DNA from: Phocoena phocoena
Taxonomy: Eukaryota; Chordata; Mammalia; Artiodactyla; Phocoenidae
Length of the DNA: 64,000 nt
Assembly: GCF_963924675.1 (NCBI RefSeq)
Contig: NC_089239.1
Coordinates: 5,879,001-5,943,000 of the forward strand
Direction: 5' to 3'
Below the pieces are notes generated by a model, which had not been told where the DNA came from, made no database searches, and saw only the letters and a program-made list of their open reading frames with translations. Of the stretch, positions 1 to 14,500 are shown in pieces. The position numbers were made by a program, and so were the translations under genes. How positions within the stretch are numbered: the first letter of the stretch is position 1; the number at the start of each line of letters is the position of its first letter.

Positions 1-3000
1 AGTCCTGAGCCCAAAGCTGCTCTAAACACACCCCTTGACATGTCCATGCCCACCAGAGGGAAAAGACCCAGCTCCACACACCTGTGGGCAGGAACCAGGC
101 CCTCCCACAAGGAAGCCTGCACAAGCCTCTTAGAACAGCCTCACTCACCAGGGAATAGACACCAGAAGGAAGCGGAGCTACAATCCTGTAGGCTCTCGAA
201 CAGAGACCACAAACACATAAAGTCAGACAAAATGGGATGGCAGAGGAATATGTTCCAGACAAAGGAACAAGATAAAACCCCAGAAAAACAACTAAGTGAA
301 GTGGAGATAGGCAATCTACCTGAAAAAATAATTCAGAGTAATGATAGTAAAGACGATACAAGATTTCAAAAAAGAATGGAGGCACAGAATAAGAAGATAC
401 AAGAAATGTTTAAGAAAGATCAAGAAGATCTAAAGAAGAGAGTTGAACAATACAATAACTGAAAAGAAAAATACACTAGAAGGAATCAGTAGCAAGATAA
501 AAGAGGCAGAAGAACAGATAAGTGGGCTGGAAGACAGAATGGTGGAAATCACTGCCACAAAACAGAATAAAGAAAAAAAGAATGAAAAGAAATGAGGACA
601 GTCTAAGAGACCTCTGGGCCAACATTAAACAAACCAGCATTCGCATTATAGGGGTCCCAGAAGGAGAAAAGAGAGAAAGGTCCTGAGAAAATATTCAAAG
701 AGATAAGAGCCAAAAACTTCCCTAATACGGGAAAGAAGTCACCCAACTCCAGGAAGGGCAGAGAGTCCCATACAGGGCAAAACCAAGGAGGAACACGCTG
801 AGACACATATTAATCAAACTGACAAAAATTAAAGACAAAGAGAAAATCTTAAAAGCAGCAAAGGAAAAGCAACAAAAAACATACAAAGGAATCACCATAA
901 AATTATCAACTGATTTTTCAGCAGAAACTCTGCAGGCCAGAAGGGCGTAGCACAATGTATTTAAAGTGATGAAAGGGAAAAACCTATAACCAAGAATACT
1001 CTACCCAGCAAGGCTCTCATTCAGATTTGACAGAGAAATCAACAGCTTTACAGACAAGCAAAAGAATTCAGCACCACCAAACCAGTTTTACAACAAATGC
1101 TAAAGGAAAAACTCTAGGCGGAAAAGAAAAGGCAACAACTAGAAAAAAGAAAACAAATGGGAAAGCTCACCTGTAAAGGCAAACATGTAGCATAGTCAAG
1201 AAATCATCCACACAAAAATATGATATCAAAACAAGCAATCATGAGAAGAGGAGAATACAAATTCAGGATATTGGAAATGCACTTGAAATTAACAGTCAAC
1301 CAACTTAAAACAAACTTATATATATATAGACCACTGTATCAAAACCTCATGGAAACCATAAACCAAAAAACTACATTAGATATACACACAAAAAATAAAA
1401 AGGAATCCAAACACAATATTAAACATAGTCATCAAATCACAAAAGAGAACAAAACAGAAAAGGAAGAAAAACAGCTTACAAAAAAATCCAAAACAATTTT
1501 TTAAATGGCAATAAAAATATACATATTGGTAATTATCTTAAATGTAAATGAATTAAATGCTCCAACCAAAAGACATAGACTGGCTGAACAGATATAAAAA
1601 AAAGACCCATGTATATGCTGTTTACAAGACACTCACTTCAGATCTAGAAACCTGTACAGACTGAAAGTGAGGGGATGGAAAAAGGTATTCCGTGCAGATG
1701 GAAATCAAAAGGAAGCTGCAATAGCAATACTCATATCAGACAAAATAGACTTTAAAATAAAGACTGTTACAGGAGACAAAGAAGGACACTACATAATGAT
1801 CAAGGGATCAATCCAAGAGAAAGATATAACAGTTGTACATATGCACACAACACAGGAGCACCTCAATATATAAGGCAAATGTTAAAAGATATAAAAGGAG
1901 AAATTGATAGTAACACAATAATAGTGGGGGACTTTAACACCCCAGTTACATCAATGGAGAGATCATCCAGACAGAAAATCAATGAGGAAACACAGCCCTT
2001 AAGTGACACATTAGATCAGGTGGACTTAATTGATATCTATACAGTGTTCCATCGAAAAGCAGCAAATACACATTCTTCTCAAGTGCACATGGAACATTCT
2101 TGAGGATAGGTCACATCTTGGGCCATAAGGCAAGCCTCAGTAAATTTAAGAAAACTGAAATCATATCAAACATCTTTTCTGAATACAACACTATGAGATT
2201 AGAAATCAACTACAAGAAAAAAACTGCAAAAAACACAAACACGTAGAGGCTAAACAATATGTTACTAGACAACCAATGGATCGTTGAAGAAATCAAAAAT
2301 GAAATCAAAAAATACCTAGAGACAAATGAAAACGAAAACACGATGATCCAAAACCTATGGGACAGAGCAAAAGCAGTTCTAAGAGACAAATTTATAGCAA
2401 TACTATCTTACCTCAGGGAACAAGAAAAATCTCAAATAAACAACCTAACTTTATACCTAAAGCAACTAGGGAAAGAAGAAAAAACAAAACCCAAAGTTAG
2501 TAGGAGGAAAGAAATCACAAAGATCAAGGCAGAAATAAATGAAATGGAGAAGAAGAAAACAATAAAAGATCAATGAAATTAAAAGCTGGTTCTTTGAAAA
2601 GATAAAATTGATAAAGCTTTAGCCATACTCATGAGGAAAAAAAAAGGAGAGGGCTCAAATCAATAAAATTAAAAATGAAAAAAGAGAAGTTACAAATGAC
2701 AACACAGAAATACAAAGGATCATAACAGACTACTAAAAGCAAGTATATATCACTATAGTGGACAACCTGGAAGAAATGGGAAAATTCTTAGAAAGCTACC
2801 ACCTTCTAAGACTGAAGCAGGAAGAAATAGAAAACATGAACAGACCAATCACAAGTACCGAAATTGAAACTGTAATTTAAAAACTCCCAACAGACAAAAG
2901 TCTAGGACTAGATGGCTTCACAGGAGAATTCTATCAAACATTTAGAGAAGAGTTAACACCTATCCTTCTGAAAATATTCCCAAAAAATTGCAGAGGGATG

Positions 3001-5830
3001 AACACTCTGAAACTCGTTCCATGAGGCCATCATCACCCTGACACCAAAATCAGACAAAGATACCACAAAAAAAGAAACTTACAGGCCAATATCACTGATG
3101 AATATGGATGCAAAAATCCTCAACAAAACACTAGCAAACCAAATCCAACAATACATTAAAAAGATCATACACCATGGTCAAGTGGGATTTATCTCGGGGA
3201 TGTAAGGATTCTTCAATATCCACAAATCAATCAGTGTTATACACCACAAAAACAAAGTGAAAAATAAAAACCATATGATCATCTCAATAGAGGCAGAGAA
3301 AGCTTTTGACAAAATTCAACACCCATTTATGATCAAAAACCCTCCAGAAAGTGGGCATAGAGGGAACATACTTCAACATAATAAAGGCCATATATGACAG
3401 ATCCACAGCAAACACAATTCTCAACAGTGAAAAACTGAAAGCATTTCCTCTAAGACCAGGAACAAGGCAAGGATGTCCACTCTTGCCATTTTTATTCAAC
3501 ATAGTTGCTAGCCATGGGAATCAGAGAAGAAAAAGAAACAAAAAGGAATCATAACTGGAAAAGAAGAAGTAAAACTGTCACTGTTTCCAGATGACATGAT
3601 ACTATACACAGAGGATCCTACAGATGCTACCAGAAAACTACTAGAGCTAATAATGAATGTGGTAAAGTTGCAGGATACAAAACTAATACATAGAAATCTA
3701 TTGCATTTCCATACACTAACAACAAAAGATCAGAAAGAGAAACTAAGGAAACAATCCCATTTACCATCTCATTAAAAAGAAGAAAATACCTAGGTATAAA
3801 ACTACCTAAAAAGGCAAAAGACCTGTAGTCTAAAAAATATAAGACGCTGAAGAAAGAAATCAAAGATGACACAAACAGATGGAATCATATACCATGTTCT
3901 TGGATTGGAAGAATCAATATTGTCAAAATGACTATACTACCCAAGGCAATCTACATATTTAATGCAATCCCTATCAAATTACCAATGGCATTTTTGGCAT
4001 ATCTAGAATAAAAAATCTTAAAATGTGTATGGAAACACAAAAAACCCTGAATAGTCAAATCAATACTGAGAAACAAAAATGGAGCTAGAGGAATCAGGCA
4101 CCCTGACTTCATACAATGCTACAAAGCTATACTAATCAAAAGAGTATGGTACTGGCACAAAAATAGAAATATTCATCAATGGAACAGGACAGAAAGCCCA
4201 GAAATAAACCCACACACCTATGGTCAATTAATTTACAACAAAGAAGGCAAGAATATACAACGGAGGAAAGACAGCCTCTTCAGTAAGTGGTGCTGGGAAA
4301 CGTGGACAGCCATGTGCAAAAGAATGAAATAAGAACACTCTCTAACACCATACAGCAAAATGAACTCAAAATGGATTAAAGACCTAAAATGTAAGAGGAA
4401 AACACAGGCAAGACACTCTTTGACATAAATGGCAGCAAGATCTTTTTTGATCTACTTCCTAGGGTAATGAAAATAAAAACAAAAACAACTGGGACCTAAT
4501 TCAACTTAAAAGCTTTTGCGTAGCAAAGGAAACTATCAACAAAATGAAGACAGCCCACAGAATGGGAGGAAATTTTTGCAAATGATGTGACTGACCAGAG
4601 ATTAATCTCCAAAATATACAAACACTTCACACAGCTCAATATCAAAACAATAAACACAAACAAAAATGGGCAGAAGAGGGGCTTCCCTGGTGGCGCAGTG
4701 GTTGACAGTCCACCTGCCGATGCAGGGGACACAGGTTCGTGCCCCGGTCTGGGAAGATCCCACATGCCGCGGAGTGGCTGGGCCCGTGTGGCTGGGCCCG
4801 TGAGCCATGGCCCCTGAGCCGGTGTGTCCAGAGCCTGTGCTCCACAGTAGGAGAGGTCACAACAGTAAGAGGCCCGCGTACCACAAAAAAAAAAAAAAAT
4901 GGGCAGAAGATCTAAATAGACATTTCTCCAAAGAAGACATACAGATGGCCAAAAGGTACATGAAAAGATGGTCAACATCGCTAATTATTAGAGAAATGTA
5001 AATCAAAACTACAATGAGGTATCACCTCACACCGGTCAGAATGGCCATCATCAAAAGGTCTACAAACAATAAATGCTGAAGAGGGTGTAGAGAAAAGGGA
5101 ACCCTCCTACATCATCAGTGGGAATGTAAATTGGTGCAGCCACTATGGAGAACATATGGAGGTTCCTTAAAAAACTAAAAAGAGAGCTAACATATGATCC
5201 AGCAATCCCACTCCTGGGCATATATATCCAGAGAAAACCATAATTCAAAAAGATACATGCACCACAATGTTCACTGCAGCACTATTTACAATTGTCAAGA
5301 CATGGAAGCAACCTAAATGTCCAACAACAGATGAATGGATAAAGATGATGTGGTACATATATACAATGCAATATTACTCAGCCATAAAAAGAATGAAATA
5401 ATGCCCTTTGCAGCAACATGGATAGACCAGGAAATTGTTATTCTAAGTGAAGTCAGACAGAGAAACACAAATATATGATAAGACACATATGTGGAATCTA
5501 AAAAAAACAGTACCAATGAACTTATTTAGAAAACAGAACCAGAATCATAGACTTAGAAAACAAACTTATGGTTACCAAAAGGGAAAGGTGGGGAGGGATA
5601 AATTAGGAGTTTGGAATTAACATATACACACTACTATATATAAAGTAGATAATCAACAAGGACCTACTGCATAGCACAGGGAATTATATTCAGTATCTTG
5701 TAATAACCTATATAGGAAAAGAATCTGAAAACGAATAGATATATGTATATGTATAACTGAACCACTTGGCTGTACACCTGAAACTAACACAACATTGTAA
5801 ATTAACTATACTTCAGTATAAAATTTAAAA
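1..5830 (+). mobile_element. LINE-1, near full length, degenerate
   Basis: The window opens inside the L1 5'UTR. A broken ORF1 (coiled-coil and RNA-binding protein) runs from about 231 to 1130. A broken ORF2 follows from about 1500 to 5500, with recognisable endonuclease-like and reverse-transcriptase stretches (for example [20 protein letters not shown] near 3450). The 3'UTR and an A-rich end lie near 5830. Frameshifts and stops break both frames, so the copy is dead. A CHR SINE sits inside at 4678. The element fills intron 7 of ADAM5 in the antisense direction. Confidence 0.9.
4678..4897 (+). mobile_element. CHR-type tRNA-derived SINE
   Basis: The element begins gcttccctggtggcgcagtgg and ends in a poly(A) run. 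A 13-base target duplication, aatgggcagaaga, flanks it at 4665-4677 and 4898-4910. It is inserted in L1 ORF2. This SINE is restricted to cetaceans and their near relatives. Confidence 0.93.
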
Positions 5831-5839
5831 AAATTTTTA

Positions 5840-6420
5840 AACAGAAGATACAAATAACTAAAATTAGAAATGAAATGAGGACATTACAACTGATACCACA
5901 AAAATAAAAAGGATTATAAGAGACTACTATGAATAATTATATGCTAATTGCATAACATAAAAAACATAAACTCCTAGAAACCTAACCTACCAAGACTGAA
6001 ATACACAAAAATATTAAAGATATTACTAGATCAATAATGAGTAAGTAATGAAAATGAATCAGTAATCAAAAACCACATAATAAAGTAAAATTCAGGACCA
6101 AGTAGATTCACTAAAATCTTCTATCAAACATTTAAAAAAGAAAGATCCCAAAGAAATATTTACACATTCATGTTCCTTGCATCATTATTCACAATAGCCA
6201 AAAGGTGGAAGAAACTCAAACGTCCATTAACAAGTGACTGGATAAAGAAAATATTGTATAGGTACACAGTGGGATATTATGCAGCCTTAAAAAAGAAGGG
6301 CATGCTGTCACATGTTACAACATGGATAAAACTTTAGGACATTATGCTAAGAAAACATAATACTCTGTACTCCTTCATTAGAAAACAATTCAAGAAATAG
6401 GTGATTTCACACTGGTGGGC
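5840..6420 (+). mobile_element. Older LINE-1 fragments
   Basis: The first part (about 5840-6180) resembles the ORF2 region that precedes the reverse transcriptase. The second (6170-6420) resembles the ORF2 end and 3' region (attattcacaatagccaaaagg). Both are much decayed, with the intervening sequence deleted. Confidence 0.7.
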
Positions 6421-6550
6421 TATTTCAAGAAAAGGCACTAGAACTTCTTTTGCAAGCTCCCTACTGGGCTTCACAAAGGTTGCAGTTAATCCTCATACCT
6501 GCCACTGGTAACCACATAGCAACGTATATTTTGTTTAAAGGAAGTTGTTC

Positions 6551-6756
6551 AGGGGCTACCCTGGTGGCGCAGTGGTTGAGAGTCGGCCTGCCGATGCAGC
6601 GCACATGGGTTCGTGCCCCGGTCTGGGAGGATCCCGTATGCCGCGGAGCGGCTGGGCCCGTGGGCCATGGCCGCTGAGCCTGCGCATCCGGAGCCTGTGC
6701 TCCATGGCGGGAGAGGCCACAGCAGTGAGAGGCCCGCAAACCGCAAAAAAAAAAAA
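6551..6756 (+). mobile_element. CHR-type SINE
   Basis: About 205 bases from ggggctaccctggtggcgc to a poly(A) run. A short duplication, aagttgtt, occurs on both sides. The body has the usual ggcccgcaaaccgc end. Confidence 0.9.
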
Positions 6757-7203
6757 AGTTGTTGAAACCTTTTAAACTGTATTTCTATGCCTTTGAAATC
6801 TCAGTAAAGAACATTCTCTGTGTGAGGAAAAACAGGTGGTTAAAAAGTAATCCTGTAAAAAGAAAAAAAAAGAGAAGAGAAAAGAAAGAAGACTACAAAG
6901 GTTTTAAGATACTGTATCAATAAAAGGCCACCAGATTAGATAAAAAGGGTCTGAGATTGATAAAATTCCAAAAACATCTCTGGGCTACCAACCAAATAAA
7001 TAAATGGTTATTGGTTTAGGCCACTAAATTTTGGAGTGGTATGCTACACAGTAAGAGATAATTTACACCTATCTTAAAGTCTACTTTGTCTGATATTAAT
7101 CTAGCTAAACAGGTTTTTAGAATATTTTTATGGTATATTTTTTATAATCTTTTACTTTCATGACATATATTTTTGACGTCAGTTGTAAGCAGAGCGAGTA
7201 TGT

Positions 7204-7244
<41 letters not shown>

Positions 7245-8514
7245 TTATATCATACTCTGTCTTTGCTTTTAATTAAACTTTATCTTTGGATTTTAACTGC
7301 AGTACTTAATCCCTCTATATCTAATATAATTACTTACATATTTGAGTTGAAATATTTTATCTTAATTAGCTTTTAATTTGTTCCACATTTATGAAACAAA
7401 AGTTTAATGTACATTTTTCTTTCTCTTTATTGCTTTCCTTTTTTTGATTATGATTAAAATTCTGCTTTCCTACTTCTAATTGCCTTGTCATTTTGTAAGA
7501 ATGTGATTTTAGTGTATGTGTTGACTTTGTACCGGGTCAGCTTAGCCACGCTAAAAAACCTATCAACTCTTTAATGAGTCATACACTTCAATTTTTGTCA
7601 CCTCTGCCAAGAGTTAGCTCAGCTTCCCTGCCTCATATTCACCTCTTCAGAACCAATGACTTCCTTATGGGAAAAAATATCTTTATTTTATAACTCATAT
7701 TTTAAAATTTTAATATCTCAAAATTTTGTGGGTCTAATCTATGAGTTTTTGTTTTGCTAACCCTTGTACATGGTGGCTAAGTCTCTTATGGATTTTGAGC
7801 TCATATATGGCTGATATTAATCTGCAGGAATCCTGCTTGAAGTTGCATTCCTCCAGAGAGAAATACTACTTGCTTCCATCAGCTGCCCTCAGATCTACCA
7901 ACCTGGGACAAATGTAGCCTCATAGCTTAGAATCTACTAATTGCCCATGCTGTATAAATTCAAAACCCAAACCTATACAAGACCTGAAGTACAGTCATGC
8001 ATCCTCAATATGAGAATTTTGTTCATTTTCTGTCATTTCATTTACCTTGAACTTAGGAGAACAAAACATAACTTGTTCCCCTAGAACTTAGCTAGAACAA
8101 AACATATAACTTGTTTTCTTCCTTTGCTTAGAAGGAGTGGCATATTTGCTTTGTAGACTACCCTTCTAATTAGGCTTAGGCAATTAGATATTATTGTGTG
8201 CGGGGGTAGGGTTTGGAGGAGTTCTAATCTATGCTTCCACTGAGGATGTAGTCCTTTTGAAAAAAAGAAAAATAGCTGGCAAGCTTCAGAAAATGAAAAG
8301 ATAGTTCACTTTACAAAAGCAGTTAGAGAGCCCAGAATACAAAATAAATGAATTAACAAAAACTTGGTGTATTCATAATTTTTAAGCATTCATTGCAAAA
8401 GCAAAATAAACTTTTATCAAAAAATGGTTTTAAAATTTTTATTATATCCTTGAAATCAGGTTAAAGACGATTGTTAAATCATTTAAAAATAACAATGCAA
8501 AAAAAAGAACCTAC
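6757..8514. other. ADAM5 intron 7, mostly unique sequence
   Basis: AT-rich intronic DNA with a (TG)n microsatellite. I searched the minus strand for the next ADAM exon (a Tyr-x-Tyr-Met-Gly-Ser-Asp type segment) and did not see it. Confidence 0.5.
7205..7243 (+). repeat. (TG)n microsatellite
   Basis: About 19 uninterrupted TG units follow tgtac. Confidence 0.97.
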
Positions 8515-8580
8515 CAGATTTTTATCCACAATAATATACATATCAAGATATCGGGGGAATAACTTGAAATAGCCAGGTCT
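8515..8580 (-). CDS. ADAM5: ADAM5 exon 7: start of metalloprotease-like domain
   Basis: The 66-nt exon is in phase 0 at both ends, with acceptor tttttcag and donor AATCTG|gtaggt. It encodes [20 protein letters not shown] and NL. The F-P-x-Y-x-E/D-M-x-I-V-V-D-K pattern is the first beta strand of reprolysin-type domains. The next exon lies outside the window. Confidence 0.87.
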
Positions 8581-11500
8581 CTGAAAAACATACAACATGA
8601 GTCTTGAGAAATTTCCAAAAATTTGCCTTCTATTGAAATTACGTTCAGAGATAAACTGAGAGACGAGTTGATACTGATCAAATATTAAGCTGATTTTCAA
8701 CTACAAAATTTATGTACTATTCAGAAAATTCCAGTCCAAAGCATGCCTGTGATTAATAAGAATTTTCAATGAGACTCCAAGCTATACAAGAACCCAGGTA
8801 TATTTCGATTTTTGCAGTAGCTGAAATTAGAAATATTAAGTTTATAACTTTCCTTAGCCTTATGATAATTTTTCATAGTAATCTTCCATGTGCACAGATT
8901 TTCTGCAACCAATTATTAGAACTACTTTTGACAAACAATGTAGTTTAGAAAAATATTACTAAACTTTACAATCATGGGCAGTTCACTAGAGCCAGGAAAG
9001 TTATTTATGGCAGCTTACAGGTCTTTGTGGAGGAAGAATTCATCAGTTCGCTTTACATGTACCTTATGTAAGCCACTGATATTATTCATTTCTGAATTCT
9101 CACATTAACAAAGACTCATTTAGAAATCTACATCACATATTATTTTCACCTAAATTACCAGAATAATTGAGGAAAAGAAATAATTTACATTAATTATCCA
9201 AATGCCCACACAAGAAAATTAGGTTTTTGCTTTATTTAATCTTATACTCACATATCTGTTTCCAAGATTACCTAAGTTTTTGCTAAACTTTCACCTAACA
9301 ACAAGCATAACAAAGAACTTAATTTCATTCTCCATCCATTTGAAAAGTCATGTAGAGCCATCATGAAAAAGTAAAGCAAATTTAAAATTTGCATATCACC
9401 ATATTTTGCTCTGAAAGTATTTTTTATTTCATAAAATTATACTGAAAAATTTTAAATTAAACAGTCCACACTTACTTCTGAACTTTTTCTGACTTGATAC
9501 TGTGAGCTATCATAGATATAAGTGTCATTTTCCCATAACAGAGGAATATTAGTTATATCATTTTTTTCTTCATGAATCATGTGCGTGAATCCTGATACAG
9601 CTTCCATTGGTTCAATTCCATATGAGATGTTTTTAAACTGCAATATTCCCCTGTATGTTAAAATAATCAAAACAAATCTGATATGATTCTACTGAAACTA
9701 TGAGAAATGTTGGCCAAAAATTTTTTTACATTTAAAGTCACTTTATTTTTCTATTTATCTCTTTATTCTTTGAGGTGTTGCTCCAGAACTGGACCAGTAA
9801 TAACACAGGATATGTATGGCTTTTTATTACAAATATTCTAATAAAAATATTTTGATTATCTTAAAGAAAGAAGGTTAGTGGCATGCATCCATGTGCTTAA
9901 AGGGGTTAAGACCTCTACCTAGGGTGTTGATTTTCTCAGCCAACCTTTAGGAGCCATAGACACTCTTTTCCTTGGTCTTAGGTCCTTTTCTTCTCTTTGA
10001 AATCTCTACCTCTCCTCTGACACTTCACGTCTTAAATCATTTATCTGTGTGGCTGAGTTAAAGGTGCTATGCGCCTAAGAAAGACTACGAGCAGAGCCAA
10101 AGTACCTGTCAGACTCAGGCATTCCACACTGTCAACCATTCTAGGAAATTAAGACACGAGTTAAAACATAAAGAATTTGGGAAAACTAGATTAGTATGGA
10201 GAGACCTAATCAGCACCTCCCACACTCAAGATTGCTCAAAGCCTCAAGCAGCATATCCTGTTAGAATCAACAAGTAGCCTCCCATCTGGAATGGATGCTG
10301 CCGGGGTGACACACTTTATTTTATCAGTAATTCTTGTTCACGCCTTTGGGAATTGAAATAACAAAGGTGACTGTAGAACTAGAAAAGATACATAAAGGAT
10401 CAACTTATAGACTGGCAAGATCTAGTACTGGCAAATGGAATGTCTTTAAAGAGGCTACAACCTGAGTCCTGAACAAATGTTGAGGGATACAAGAGAATTT
10501 GGAAAACCTGCAACATATCCATGATAATTGCAATCCATCTGAAAAAAAATACACAGAGAAAAACAAATGGATAAGTTCTTTTTGAAATGGACATCCCAGA
10601 TATCTCACTTATACCTTTTACTTTCACTACCTTAGTACTTTAATATGAGTGGCCATTACCCAATGAAGTTGTGCCAGGTAGAAATAAGAACTAGTCCACA
10701 TTATTCGATTTCAGTGAATGTGTAAAATAATATTCTAAACTTGCATAATATTTGTATTTTTAAAGAAAATCCAGAAAAAGAAATCTGTAACAAAATACCT
10801 AAGTCTTACCTGAGCTAACAAAGGCTGAGAATGTTGGGTGTCATCTTTGTCATAAGAGTAAACAACAGAAGCTGAAGATAAAAATGATCTAGGCAGAAAT
10901 CACCAAAACATGGTCAAATTGTGAACAGAAGACATAGAAAAATTATTCTTCATAATACAAATTTTCCTTTTGAGGGAGAAATTTAAAGTAGTGCATTATC
11001 TTGGCATATCCTATTGCCCCAATGCTTGTCATTTACAATAAATTAGGGGCAGAGGGAGGCATTTTAATTATAGTGACACATAATACTAAAATGCATGATA
11101 ATGAACGACCTAAATTGCTAGAAATATCAAATAGCGAAATAACATAGGTCTCAATTTCCAACAAAGAACTTTCAATTCTCTGTCATTATTGCTCATTAAT
11201 TCCAGATTTTAAACTTGAATCTCAAAATTAAAATGTAGGGTTAGGACAGAATTTTGAAAGATTCTTTAGCATCACTACAAATTCATATTCACTAAGCTTA
11301 ACTAAGTACCAATTCTTCCCAATAACCTGGGTCTGAATTTTCTTTCATTCTCCTTAGTAATTATTCAGAAACTTGACACCGCTCCTGTCAATCATCTCAA
11401 TAACTTCCATGTCACCTCATCAGATCACCTGTACCCATCCTCACTCCTTATATTTATTCCCAGAGAACGACTACTTCTTTTGTTCAAAGCAAACACTTGT

Positions 11501-14500
11501 GCTATGCGTCCTATTCTGCACCATGTATTGAAGATACATACTTTATTGGTACTGTAATTTCAAACTCTTCCTCTCTACTGGTTTTTATCTTAACACTATT
11601 GAAAAGTTTATTGTCAAGTCATTATTATCCTAAATAACTCTCCCTTGGCCCTGTGTCCTCCTCTAGCTATTCCCTACATATTTTCAATTCTCAACAGATT
11701 TTACCAAAAGAGTGGTCTACACACAGTTTCTTTGCTTTGTCAATTCTTACTCACCCTGAACTGCTCTGGAAAAGATTCATAACCACCAGAATGTCAAATC
11801 CGAAAGACAGTTTTAAAATTATCATTGCACTGGACTTCTAGCATCATTTTGAAAACTGTGACCACTCACTCTAATCACTTATTTTACATCACACATCACT
11901 CTTCTGCTTCTCTTCCTACCTCCCTGACCCTTCTAGCTTGATCTCTTTCGGTAGAACCGAAAAGAGAAATATTGGTCTTTCCCAAGATTCCGTCTTTAGC
12001 CACCAGTATATTTGTAAACACTCTGTAAGCTCTCACTTAAAAAAAAATTACACCAAATTGATTACTGCTAAATCTATATCCCTATTGCCAATCTCTCCTT
12101 AGAGATTCAAATTCCTATATTCATATACCTAAGGGAAAAAAAACCCACTTGAATATCTTATAAGCAATGCAAACCAAACTCACCCCTTCCTCACATAAAT
12201 ATCTCCTTCATTAATATCCCTCATTTTATTACACTATAATCTACCAATTTTCTTAAGCAACAACTAAATTATCCAAGATTCCTCACTGCTTCCCATTCTA
12301 CCAAATCTATCCTCAAGGTTTACTGAATTTTTCTTTCCAGCGCTATGATCACTGTTCAAGCTGCTATCATCACTCACCTAAACTATTATATAATCATACA
12401 ATTAGACACCTTACCTCCACTTTTACCCCCTCAGAAACAGCCTATAAAGACTCAACGGACCTATATAAGTACATGCTTAAAAACATTTTGGCTTCTAATA
12501 CCCTTATCATGGCATTCTAGATCTTCTACAGTCCAGCTCCTGCCTACTCTTCCAAAATGTTTTACTTCTATCCTCAATAAATATGTCCTTCAGTCATTCA
12601 CACTACTTTTTGCACACCACAAAAATCCAGTCTGTCTCAAACCTGCACATGATTTCCTTGAATCAGAATGTTCCCCAACACCACCTCACTTCTTCACAGA
12701 GCTAACTGTCTTCGCTCAAGTCATCTCTTTCCAAAAAGCCTTCTCTGATTTCCAAAGAATACTATCTACACATTTATCTTAGTAACGCATTATAAAACAG
12801 TTCTCCATTTCTCTATTGATGTGTTTGAATATATCTTTCTATATTATAAATTATTTACCTGTATCCATGTTTTATTGCCTTTTGTATGCCTATGACTTTA
12901 CCCAATAACTGATATACAATAGGTACCAAATGTATATATGTATCAAATATACATTTGCATTGAGAGGGAAGAGATATAGGAACATATGCATATGTATAAC
13001 TGATTCACTTTGTTATAAAGCAGAAACTAACACACCATTGTAAAGCAATTATACCCCAATAAAGATGTTTTAAAAAATGAAATAATCCTATTTGTAATTA
13101 TTTTTAAAAATCAAGAAACCAAAAAATTAAAATTTGAAAAGATAAAATACTTACTGCTTTTTAAGATGGATAAAATATGGTTTTCCTTCTATTGTAATGA
13201 TGTAAGCAACCTGTACATGAGCATCCAAAAACATTTCAATAACACTTGTAAATAATATATGCAAAAATGTTTTCTTCAAGTTATGCTCTTAAAACTGACA
13301 AAATTAGGAACAATATATAGCTATCATATGTGCTTCCCTTCCCATGTGGATGTTGGAATCTTCAGGATTCTGAATTGAATTGCCTCCTATTCACCGTTAC
13401 TCACATATCTGAGGGACAAGCTTGCTGATAATTACCTTTTGCCTTAGACACACACCACCAATTCACCATGCCCAAGGCAAATGCCAAGATGCCCACCTCA
13501 CTTGAGAGAAACCTTTGCTTGCTTACTCCCAGCCCTCCTGGGAAGTAAATTTTCCTGCTCATTGGAAGACACACTCCTAAAAGACAGAACTACAAGAAAT
13601 CGACTATATCTCGATAACACAATAAGTACCATTGCACTTTGTTTATCGAATGCAAGCAATGAAATTCCTCTGGAATAGAAGGTAGGAGAGGATAGAGGAA
13701 GGGCAGAGACATGTCTAGAGAACCCTCTAGAAGATAACAGAAAATATAAGATTCATTAAATTATTTATTTGGTTAATTTAAAAAACTTATTTTAGCAAGA
13801 GAAATAGCCATTTAAAAGTTTTCAGTTCTTTAACTTTCTATTATAACAGAGCAAGATTCATTGCAGCAGATAAATGTTCTAAGAATCATTTGAATGGCGC
13901 TCTACAAAGACGTCTAAGTGGAATCTTGAGGGGACCTGAAAATTGCACCCTCTAAAAATGCCTTCTTATTAAATAAATATGATGAAAAAATAAAGGGGAA
14001 TATGATAGCACCAATAAAATTTAAAATCCACATGTCTTACAAAGCAAAACAACAACAAAACTAGGATGCAATTAACAAGAAATGTACAAAACTGAGAGGA
14101 GAGAAAAACTCAAAAAAGACATCATCCAGAGCTTCTACAACTTTTCATCCAACTGTTTGGAATTGTGTTCCCCTCCATCCAAATTTACATGTGAATTCCT
14201 AACCTCAGTCCCTCAGAACGTGACCTTATTCAGAGACAGGGCCTTTACAGAGGTAATCAAGTTAAGGTCATTAGTGTGGGCCCTAATCCAATGTGAGTGG
14301 TATCCTTGTAAAAAAAAGTAAATTTGGACACAGACATACACAACAGGAGAATCCCACGTGAAGATTCATACGAAGACATCTATCTATAAGCTAACAATAG
14401 AGGCCTGGAGCAGATCCACCCCTCAAAGTCCCTAAAAGAACCAACCCTGCGAACACCTTGATCTTGGACTTCTAGCCTCCAAAACTATGAGACAGTAAGT

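Noticed and set aside
1667..2576. Open frames with endonuclease-like and coiled-coil protein sequence
   Set aside because: They are pieces of L1 ORF2 broken by frameshifts, not host genes.
4587..4978. Recurring 65-160 codon frames reading like [14 protein letters not shown] or [13 protein letters not shown], also at 6461, 20725, 33302, 47214, 51667 and 60157
   Set aside because: All coincide with CHR SINE bodies; their similarity comes from the SINE, not from a protein family.
7205..7243. Possible regulatory Z-DNA from (TG)n
   Set aside because: Ordinary intronic microsatellite; no evidence beyond composition.
6760..8514. Search for ADAM5 exon 8
   Set aside because: No acceptor followed by a Met-Gly-Ser-Asp-type segment was seen on the minus strand; the exon is probably beyond the window.
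12345..12782. 145-codon open frame in ADAM5 intron 3
   Set aside because: It lies in a decayed LINE-2 stretch and has no start context or domain.
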